NCBI GenBank assembly: GCA_949130485.1 | Contig: OX422205.1 | Span: forward strand, 4,818,415-4,882,414 | Direction of reading: 5' to 3' | From: Agelas oroides | Lineage: Eukaryota; Porifera; Demospongiae; Agelasida; Agelasidae | Length of the DNA: 64,000 bases | Shown: positions 45,701-64,000 of the stretch, piece by piece | How the letters are laid out: the number at the start of each line of letters is the position of its first letter | How positions within the stretch are numbered: the first letter of the stretch is position 1 | Notes under the pieces: model-generated | What the model saw: only the letters and a program-made list of their open reading frames with translations | The model's database searches: none | Told to the model about the DNA's origin: nothing | Position numbers and translations under genes: made by a program

Positions 45701-47868
45701 TGTCAAATAGACACATCTAGAGGTGTGGCACTTTTAGCCTTTAGGGTGGAGAAGCATACAACAACAACGATGATTGAATGGTTGATATTGGGCAGTCTTG
45801 GTGATGCCTCTTGGGTTTAGAAAGCACCTCACAGTCATACTGTGTACAGAATTCTGAATCCAGGAAATAGAGTCGTGTTTTTGACCAGCTTCATAGTGTC
45901 TTTGAGCTATGCTGTGTTGGCTTGTTTCGCCTGAAGTTTATGGACACCACTTCACTACAGCTTTGGCTACTACTTGACTGCGTTGTGTACATACATGTTC
46001 ATGCATGCAGGCACCTACTCAGACATGCCCGTATCGATACATGTATTCGTAGTATATGCTCTGAGGTAATATCTAACTTCCTGCCAATGGTTATAAACCA
46101 TCTTATTTTAATTTTCTGTGTGTTGAGTTAACACAAATCATAAGAATGGAGCAGTGCTGTGGATTGCTGACTTTGCAACAGTTATCCGCTGTCACATTGA
46201 GTTGATATACTTATGTGCTTCAGAATGTGTTACGAACAGTAGCAGCCAACCTTCCATTATAGCTTTATACTTGGTGTATTGGATACCAACTGTGCTCTTG
46301 TTTGAGTTATTTTGTACACAGGTCATTTTCATTCTGGAGAGTAAACATTCTGACCTCAGTAGATGCTTTTCTCTTTTCAGGATTTGCAGTATCTCAGTGA
46401 AGATTTGGAGGGACGGTCAAACAACTCTGTAGCCCTACTGTTTGATACCCTCATGCACCCCAATGCAGACTACGGGGAACACCACCCACCTGCACTTATC
46501 TGGAAGCACTTCCCCTCAAGGGCTGTCTCCCATATTGTCTTGGGTAATGGTGAGCCTGGTGGTTCGTGGCATAGAATGAAGTCTGACATCCAGAGCCTCA
46601 GCCTCAGCAGCTGGCTTGAGCTTCCTGAGTATTGCTTTGCCTCCTGGGAAGACGAAAGATACTCTCACAAAAAGAAGAGCGAGGGTCGAGTTTCCTTAGG
46701 TGATATAGCACAGTATTACTCAGACTATGTGGCGAAAATGGGCCTGCAGGACAATTTTGTGAATGGAGCCAAAGTCGATAGTGTTGCGTATCTTGAGAGG
46801 AAATCCAGCCAGTTCTTTAACACGGGTCGTCTTTCATCCGAGTGTACACCTGAACCTGAGAACGGTGACCAACTGGTTGATTCGCCTCCTCTCTGTAAGG
46901 AGTCCAGTTTGAAAGAGGAGGAGACCGAATTTACACTTGGTGCTGATGACAGTCTGTTTTTGGAAGATGGTTACTTCAGTTGTAATCATGATAAATTCTT
47001 TCGTACGATGGTACAATCACGAGATGTCTCACCTATCAGCAGGTGCAACTCTGATACAGATGAATCTGGGGTATATTGCTGTACCACAATGAAGATGTGT
47101 CAACGTTCTGGGTACAAATGGTGTGTAAGGGCCACAAAAGTAGAACAGTGTGGCCACAAGCAAAGAGTAGTTGTGTGTGCAAAGAATTTGGTTCTTGCCT
47201 GTGGAGTTGATGGAAATCCAAAACAACTGAATATTCCTGGAGAAAGCCTGCCTTTTGTCAAGCATAGATTCTCAGACCTTCCTCCAAAATTGCCAGAACT
47301 TGAAAACAGCTCGCATCCAGTGGTTGTGGTTGGAGCTGGTCTCTCAGCTGCAGACGCGATTCTTTTACTGCTTTCAAGGAAGCTGAGAGTGGTACATGTG
47401 TTTTATCAGGACCCCAGCAACTCCAAGCTCATCTATCACAAGATGCCACCAGAACAGTACCACGAATACCGACATATTTTCAACCTCATGCAAGGCAAGG
47501 TGAAAAGTAAGCAATACGTTCCCATGTCAAGACACAATGTGGCTGAATTCAAGTCTGGAGGTGTTTGTGTCGTACAGAGTGAGCAAGACACCTTAACTGA
47601 AATTGTAAGCTCTCTAGCACTTGTGCTGATAGGCAGTGAAGCAAACTTGGACTTTCTGCCAGAAGACATTTTACCAAAGTTGGGAGTTCACTCTAGTCGC
47701 CCAATCCACGCCAAACAAAATCCGGTGGATGTAGATGCTATTAGTTTTGAGAGTGAAAATGTTTCATCTTTGTATGCTCTTGGTCCTCTTGTGGGAGATA
47801 ATTTTGTACGATTTGGGCTGGGTAGTGCACTGGGAGCCTCTCAGCACTTGTATCAAAAGTTGCAATAA
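39756..47868 (+). CDS. OSGIN: OSGIN-family oxidative stress-induced growth inhibitor
   Basis: Three exons: 39756-39816, 42880-43010, 46381-47868; phases agree, 559 residues. OSGIN1/2 are flavoprotein monooxygenase-like regulators of growth and cell death, and OSGIN1 responds to NRF2 in mammals. The N-terminal FAD-binding motif GNGPVG (about residues 20-26) is split by intron 1 after VDVAIIG, and is followed by the family segment SLLLSGYWPYF. Exon 3 opens with DLQYLSEDLEGRS, then HIVLGNGEPGGSWH and WLELPEY, a second dinucleotide motif VVVVGAGLSAADAI (about 382), and ends with the signature LYALGPLVGDNFVRFGLG. Most of the protein lies in one large exon. About 90 residues in the middle (after AYLERKSSQFF) are poorly conserved and Ser/Glu-rich. 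OSGIN1 and OSGIN2 were not separated. A TATA box lies 74-81 bp upstream of the ATG. Confidence 0.93.
43450..43690. mobile_element. palindromic element, GTCTATCGAGCCAGAAC ends, copy 2
   Basis: The outer arms (tctatcgagccagaacctctctcaccctcc) and inner arms (ggtctagcagatgtt / aacatctgctagacc) both pair. Relative of 34367-34448, in OSGIN intron 2. Confidence 0.75.
44884..45357 (+). mobile_element. pogo/Tigger-like non-autonomous element, copy 3
   Basis: CAGTGGAACCCCTCTATAGCGGACACC at one end and gggtgtccgttaagctGGGTTCCACTG at the other, 474 bp, in OSGIN intron 2. Same orientation as the copy at 20246. Confidence 0.8.
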
Positions 47869-49241
47869 ATTTTTATATCATTGTATGTAACTTGCAGCAG
47901 TGTATTTATCTCTAGTATGTGTTTTACATCGCTTAAATTTTCTTGCAATTTTGATACATGGCTGTAGTACCCCTTTTGTTCAATACAAATCACACCTGCA
48001 GTTGATTTTATAAGTACCTACGGCTTGCATGCTGTCCTATTCACCTATAGCTATATATATAGGCATGTTATACTACTGCATGATACAAGGGAATGAAGGT
48101 TCATGCTATCATGCAGCTGCACTGATCACATCAGTGGCCAGGCAGGGTAACAAAAAACATATCTCCTGTATTACACAAGTTACAGGATTCATGCAGTCAT
48201 TGTGAGGTTACCTGACACATGATCATGCACAACTAAAGTATTGCTGATGAGGCTGTGATAGATAAATGAACAGGTGGTCACCTCAGCTGACTTTCAGGTG
48301 AGTCATGCATAACTATAAAAAGACTATGACAATGACATTAAGAACATACTTTAGTAAAAAGTCATCAGAGAACCCAGAGCTCAGATACTGGAAGGGAGAG
48401 AATTCCACAGCCACCCAGTTGAAAATTCAAAGTTTCTGCTCTGGGTCTGCTCAGATAATACTGTCCTACCCTGAAATAGTCACATATCCATGCACAGCAA
48501 CTCTGGTAGCAAATATACAGTAACCAGCTTATAGTTAGCACACTCTTGTTTCCGGACTCCAGACGTAGCTAGTAGCAACTCTACAGTCAACTTCAAACTA
48601 AACTCTAGCTTGGCTAAAGTCGGATTCATATTCCTAAAAACAACTATGCATTTGAAAATGTGCCACAGAGCAATAACGTTGTGTGGTAGGGTTCATGCTA
48701 TCAGGGATTAACTTAAGAATTGAATTTCCTACCTACTTCTGATTTCATTGGTAGATCAATGCATGAACAATCATTGAACCACATTTCCCGGCCTAGATGT
48801 AAGTCACCCACTGTGCAGGACGCGTTTCGCACGCACACATTACCAGTAGGTGTAAGGTTAGTCTCATCCCCAGACCCTCGGTAAGTACTGTACTGAGGGT
48901 CATGGGAATGAGACCAGTGTAAGGTGTAAACCATATCTCTTTGAGACGAGTTGCAGAATTCAATATGATTGTACACACTACACAGCCTCATCAGCTACAA
49001 TATTATGCACAATCATACTTCTCAGGTACATCTTGATATAAAATTACCAGCTTATACTTAGTACATGGTTAGCACACTCCAGTCTGGACCCCCACAGATC
49101 CTTCAGATGGGACTTGCCTGGTAAGAAGGGTCTGGGATCCAGACCAAGCACACTCCAATTCTGATCCCTATACCTATGTTCATAGAAACTGTACCTGCGC
49201 ATTGACATGTATAATGTACAAAAACAATCTGAACATTAATT
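47869..49241. other. convergent intergenic region OSGIN / DCAF10
   Basis: 1373 bp between stop codons. It holds a small fold-back hairpin (48859-48916, tagtctcatccccagaccctc / gagggtcatgggaatgagacc) and no supported gene. Confidence 0.5.
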
Positions 49242-50561
49242 CTAGAGCTGTGGCTTGTGAAAGAATACCTTACCCTGCACACACCCTGTACCAAGCATCA
49301 TGTCATGATGTGCAAACTTGCACGTGAGGACAGCACTACTGTGCCCAAAGCAACTAGCTACCTCCTCAAAGTCAAGATTACAGAGAGACTTTTCAGAACT
49401 GTGAAAACGAGAATCAAAAAACAAGTCCATTGGTGTACACTGTGAATCCACTGCAAGCAAACGAACTCCGTTCTGATAAGGTGAAGCAAGAATTCTGCCA
49501 TCACGACTGAAGCAAATTTCTTTGATGATGTCAAGAGCTTCAACAGGTGATGTTTCATCAATGTACTTCAGGTAGTTTGGGCTGTTTTTGCCAATCCTGC
49601 GAACAGGAGAGTATTCACTTCCAGCCTCATTCATGCTGTAAAGAGTGGTCAGTTCGTAGAGAAGAGCCCCATTTCTGATGTCCAAGTGCCTCATGCCTAC
49701 AAAGTTTCCACTTGGATGAAACACCACTGACATTACTGCTCGAAATGTATGCTCTCCTGTGAGCCCACTCATATGGTGGACAGAAAGCCTGTTGGCTTTC
49801 ATCTGCTTCAGCTTCCTGCACAGAGTTTTGTCAGAAGGAATAGCCAGCAAACGCTTTACATCATCGTGGATTGTGTGTAAAGTCTTTCCATCAAAATTTT
49901 CAATGATGAGAGAAATATTTTTTCTTGTGCTAACAAACATTGTGGATCCATCAGGAGATATTCTCATTCGTGATGGATCTGGGACAGAAATTGCAAGGTT
50001 TTCCACATCTTCGTCCACATAGGAGTCCAGTTTGTTCAAGTCCCAGTACCGTATTCCATCACTGAATGCAATGCTGAACAGTAGCCCGCTTCTCTTGTCA
50101 TACTCAATGTTTTTGATCCAATTCTTGTGACCCCTGAGTGTCGCAACAGTGCAGCTAAGGTTTCTTAGATCCCACAACTTGATAGTTTTGTCATCAGAGC
50201 ATGTTGCGAAGCTACAACTGTCAAGGAAGGTAAGGCAGTTAACGGCCTCACTGTGAGCAAAGGGCACCACATGAATTCTTAAGTTCAGTCGAGGGTCATG
50301 AACAAGAATAGCACGATTTTCCCAGACTGTCAATGCAATATCCTCAACAGGAGAAAACTCCAGGTTGAACACAGACCCATATGCCCCTGGGTTGCTATCG
50401 TTGGCACTGTACCCTTCTTTGAAACACCCATACAACTTGCTGTGAACAGAATCACAGAAGGACTGCATCCGGGAAGCATAGTTCCATACATCAACCTGTC
50501 TCTTAGCCACCAGAAGATACGCTGAATCGGTGTTCCTCACTCTCCTTCGGAGTGCCATCAT
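49242..50561 (-). CDS. DCAF10: DDB1- and CUL4-associated factor 10 (WD40)
   Basis: Intronless frame of 439 residues. DCAF10 (WDR32) is a WD40 substrate receptor of the CUL4-DDB1 ubiquitin ligase. Seen: an N-terminal ALRRRVRNTDS segment, the blade sequence GSVFNLEFSP, then SFATCSDDKTIKLWDLRNL with the WDxR box expected for DDB1 contact, GHKNWIKNIEYD, the late blade IKEICFSRDGRILASPYQNGVRLL, and a last blade ending GTGCVQGKVFFHKPQL. It is shorter than human DCAF10 (about 560 residues), lacking most of that protein's N-terminal and central low-complexity segments. Two ATGs stand in tandem (50561 and 50558). The gene is head-to-head with GABARAPL2, with 209 bp between start codons, and its 3' end faces OSGIN. 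Confidence 0.91.
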   Translation of the reverse strand: MMALRRRVRNTDSAYLLVAKRQVDVWNYASRMQSFCDSVHSKLYGCFKEGYSANDSNPGAYGSVFNLEFSPVEDIALTVWENRAILVHDPRLNLRIHVVPFAHSEAVNCLTFLDSCSFATCSDDKTIKLWDLRNLSCTVATLRGHKNWIKNIEYDKRSGLLFSIAFSDGIRYWDLNKLDSYVDEDVENLAISVPDPSRMRISPDGSTMFVSTRKNISLIIENFDGKTLHTIHDDVKRLLAIPSDKTLCRKLKQMKANRLSVHHMSGLTGEHTFRAVMSVVFHPSGNFVGMRHLDIRNGALLYELTTLYSMNEAGSEYSPVRRIGKNSPNYLKYIDETSPVEALDIIKEICFSRDGRILASPYQNGVRLLAVDSQCTPMDLFFDSRFHSSEKSLCNLDFEEVASCFGHSSAVLTCKFAHHDMMLGTGCVQGKVFFHKPQL

Positions 50562-50770
50562 AGCTTGTAGACTGTAGTCTGGCGAAGCCAGACGGGCGTG
50601 CTGTTCGCCATGATGTCATTATTGTTTATTCCAAAAATAGACATGACGTCCAAGTCACGTGATAATTGCCGAACATTGACTGTTATAAGTTTAGACCTTT
50701 GTAATCTGTAATACAGCAAGAATAACCAGCTTTCTTTTCCTAATTCTGGCAGTATATTATACCTTCGAGA
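50562..50770. promoter_or_regulatory. bidirectional promoter DCAF10 / GABARAPL2 with CLEAR-like E-box
   Basis: 209 bp separate the two start codons. GTCACGTGAT at 50654-50663 differs at the last base from the CLEAR consensus GTCACGTGAC bound by TFEB/MITF factors. A CRE-like TGACGTCC lies at 50644-50651. No TATA box is present. Confidence 0.55.
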
Positions 50771-61188
<10,418 letters not shown>

Positions 61189-62309
61189 TCTTCATTCACA
61201 GCCAACACTTGTTTGTTTTAGAGATTAGCATGGGTTTCTACATATTGTGTTTGTGCTGTACACTTAAGATTACTGTGCATTAATGTTGTATTGTATATAC
61301 CACTGGACCTTTTCTCCAGAACTCTGTACATTCATTTTTGTTAAACAGTGCTGTACTAGTCAAATACATAACATCAATAATAAAAGACTGTTCAGTATCT
61401 ACCGCGACCTCTGAACCCTGGAGATAGGAGGAAAAATAAAATACTATGATAAAAAGACTAAAACTTACTCATTGCATCTTGGGTATTCATGATGCATGCA
61501 ATAACATGAGTGGGGATGAAATGTAGAGCTATGGGTATAGGCCACTCCAAGTTGATGGATTATTTCCCATTTCCTGCTTACATGAATTTCAAATGCCTCA
61601 TAGTTTTGTTTATTATTGTATAAATGCTTCGTTATTCTGCATTAGTGGACAGGGTACATGGTGGAGCTGCCTGTTTGCTAGGTTTTAAACACTCAGTCAC
61701 TGCATGAAGTACATGTCACACTGCCAAACATTGTTAGTACCAGGAGGTGATGGTGATGGTGATGCTTTCATGAGGTCAGCACAAATAATGAATAATGAAC
61801 CGTCCCACTGATGCCAAAGACTTTTTGTGCAGGGGGGGTGAGCCTAATATCCTCACTCCAGCTTTTTGAAGTATGGAAAACAAGAGCGCATGAGAATGGG
61901 TGGCTAGAGTAAGAACATGTAACTACGTAAAATTGCGGAATTTACCGCCAGTACTAAAATAGTAACATGCCCTGCGCGCACGCTGCGTTGACATAGGCCA
62001 TTATGCATTGTTGCTAAGCACGCATGTGACGGGATGTTCTATTTTTAGTACGGTTCAATAATTTTGCCCGGACTACCGGCTTCTATTGGAGTTACACGCT
62101 CTTACTCTAGCCGCTGCTCTTGGGAAAAGCTATGTAAGGGCTTAGGAACAAGGTCCAATACATGTGGGCTGTTGTACATGTATGTACCAGATCAACTTTT
62201 CGTAGTTTTCGGGGAATTCTTAGAGGGTCTGAGCAGTACCGGCAATCTTAAATTCCAGAGGTGGTATCATGCACATGTCCTGAAGCTGTAAGTACTTGAC
62301 CAAAGCCGG
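61189..62309. other. convergent intergenic region GABARAPL2 / GAR1
   Basis: 1121 bp with no supported gene. An AATAAA on the plus strand is noted separately. About 61850-62160 carries a loose inverted repeat (agctttttgaagtatgg... / ...gggaaaagct), perhaps an old element. Confidence 0.45.
61379..61384 (+). promoter_or_regulatory. polyadenylation signal AATAAA for GABARAPL2
   Basis: AATAAA 191 nt after the GABARAPL2 stop in AT-rich sequence, the first good match downstream. Confidence 0.55.
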
Positions 62310-63847
62310 TCAATGTAGAACAGCTGAAAGAATTTTAAAAATCAGCATTATTCCAGTTGCACTCACCTCTTCCTGACCCTCGTCCTCCTCTGCCTCGACC
62401 ACCTCTGGCAGTAAACCCACCACGACCTGAGAATCCACCACGGCCAGAAAATCCACCACGACCAGAAAATCCGCCACGACCTGAAAACCCTACAGTATAC
62501 AAAATAAAATGGACGCTCAAAATTTCCTGCACAATTTCTGGAAGCACTAAAATAGAAATGCATCATTGGTCCTGATCATAGCCCTTGGTAGAGTGCCTGT
62601 TACAAGATTTCTGTGCATTCTCCTGCCAACACAAATTCCAGTTACAAAATTTCAATAATAAGCCTATTAATGTCTAGATTTGGCAGTGCAGCAGCAACCT
62701 ATAGTAGCAATATACTGTGCAGAGTTGATATTACCAGTCATACCTCTTCCCCTTCCTCTACCACGAGGAGTCTTTTCCACTCTGCCTTGGTCTGTTGGGG
62801 AGAGGTAAAACATCACCACACTCTCCATGCACTAATCTATCAAGGGTGAACTAGTCTCGTGCTTGGACAAGACTAGGTGTGGATTTCACATTTAACTGTG
62901 ATTGTGGTTAAGAAATGTGAGTCCACCTCTTCTTTGGTATACAGATTCTAAGTGTGCACTGCATACTGACAGCTGCAACTGCAGGAGGAAACCTCACACC
63001 TCTACAGTGTTGCCTATTGATCATCTACAAGTAGCTTATTGTGGATTTGCTGATTAGAGTCGGGGAGAAGTTTCTAGGTAAAGATGCAACTTGAGTGGTA
63101 TGCATTTAGTTACTCTACTGAGCATGAGTTGTGTGTTCTTAAATTTGGTAGTGCTATTATGCAGTAAGCACTCTAATCACTTTGAGTAGCACTTGTGCCT
63201 TCACTTCCACTTACTTTTAGGCATTGGGAGGAATCTTGAAAGAGGCAGAAGCTTCATTGGACTGATGTAAAACTGCAACAAGAGAAGACTTTGCAGATAC
63301 AATCACACAATCAAGATTTGCACAGCAGGCAGAAGAATGGTAATATTCAACTTGGCCTGCGGCCTCGTGGAATATTGCATTCCTAGGGTATGGTAATAAT
63401 AGTAATAAAGCTTGATATCCAACACAGTAGCGTGCAATATTTGCTTATTGTATATGACATCATTAGTATTTGTACAAACTCTTGGTATCATTTCTGTGTA
63501 AATAAAACTTGCTCTGCTGTACATTGCATGCTCCTCCCTGGAACCTTGAGGGTGAAGCAGCGAGCCATTTAGCAAATGTAAACTAGCACTAAACTCTCAA
63601 ACACTCGGATCAACTTGGGGTATTGGTTTTTACAAGAGATTGTGTAGTATGTAGTATTCTGTGTAAATGAAAGTTGTTCTGCCATGCACTTTGGAAGACA
63701 CTACTGCAAAGTAATATCAACTGAAAATGAAACAGGATGTACATTGGTACATGTGCAGTTTTTGTATTGACTTACACTTGTGAGTTAGCTCACGCACCTT
63801 TTGGTCTGCCTTGAAAGATGAAGCCTTCATATCTGGCAACAACTTCA
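62310..63847 (-). CDS. GAR1: GAR1, H/ACA snoRNP subunit 1 (5' partial)
   Basis: Predicted exons 5' to 3': 63847-63798, 63272-63215, 62791-62744, 62489-62367, 62323-62310; phases agree. GAR1 binds dyskerin in H/ACA ribonucleoproteins that pseudouridylate rRNA and snRNA. The visible protein begins with KLLPDMKASSFK, continues FYISPMKLLPLSRFLPMPK (family pattern MKASSFK...KFYIDP.KLLPL.RFLPR) and enters an RGG tail with tandem GFSGRGG units. No frame over 80 codons marks the gene; it was read from short spliced exons. The last intron would be only 43 bp (branch-like ctgat, polypyrimidine tract, cag) and leads to the end AVLH; without splicing, the frame instead ends at 62335 after nine other residues. 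The start codon and N-terminal half lie right of the window. Confidence 0.85.
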
Positions 63848-64000
63848 CTGAAAAGTACTACATAAAGCAGTCAAGGATTCACAAACATTTGCACAATGCA
63901 CAGTCATGGTAGTGCAGAGGGAAAAGCTGACTATACACATGTAGCAATTAAGCATGCAAAGAGTGGATAATGTTATGAACTTTTGAGCATGCACTGGGCA

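Overview
The window is animal nuclear DNA. It holds seven protein-coding genes, six of them in many exons with GT-AG introns, and the introns are crowded with microsatellites and small inverted-repeat transposons. The gene set (WWP/ITCH-type HECT ligase, PHLPP, OSGIN, DCAF10, GABARAPL2, GAR1, pirin) is metazoan. Compact genes and short introns fit a non-bilaterian invertebrate such as a sponge, but that placement is a guess; nothing here fixes the species. Exons were placed by hand from reading-frame phase, splice sites and remembered family sequences, so exon edges are predictions.

Layout. (1) 1119-11186, plus strand: a C2-WW-WW-WW-WW-HECT ubiquitin ligase of the WWP1/ITCH type, its 5' end lying left of the window. 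(2) 12297-23282, plus strand: a tandem paralogue with a complete HECT domain whose front half (C2, four WW domains) is replaced by a long repeat-rich Pro/Gln region, a pentapeptide repeat region and a Glu-rich tract. (3) 23721-24677, plus: pirin, intronless. (4) 24856-38324, minus: PHLPP (RA-like, PH, LRR, PP2C), tail-to-tail with pirin. (5) 39756-47868, plus: OSGIN-type FAD monooxygenase-like protein, divergent from PHLPP. (6) 49242-50561, minus: DCAF10, intronless. (7) 50771-61188, plus: GABARAPL2 (ATG8 family), head-to-head with DCAF10 across 209 bp. (8) 62310-63847, minus: GAR1, its 5' end lying right of the window.

Mobile DNA. A Ty3/Gypsy LTR element (54735-59105) with two apparently identical 149-bp LTRs lies antisense in GABARAPL2 intron 2. 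Non-autonomous DNA elements are abundant: three pogo/Tigger-like elements of about 475 bp with TIRs starting CAGTGGAACCCC, hAT-like elements, several long palindromes, and a very numerous fold-back group sharing the tip TAGCCTCGTTCCCAGGC.

Function. The genes do not form one pathway. Themes are ubiquitin ligation (two HECT E3s and a CUL4-DDB1 receptor), autophagy (ATG8), Akt/PKC dephosphorylation (PHLPP), redox stress (OSGIN, pirin) and snoRNP assembly (GAR1). The most unusual item is the second HECT gene, which keeps the catalytic module and has swapped out every known substrate-targeting domain.
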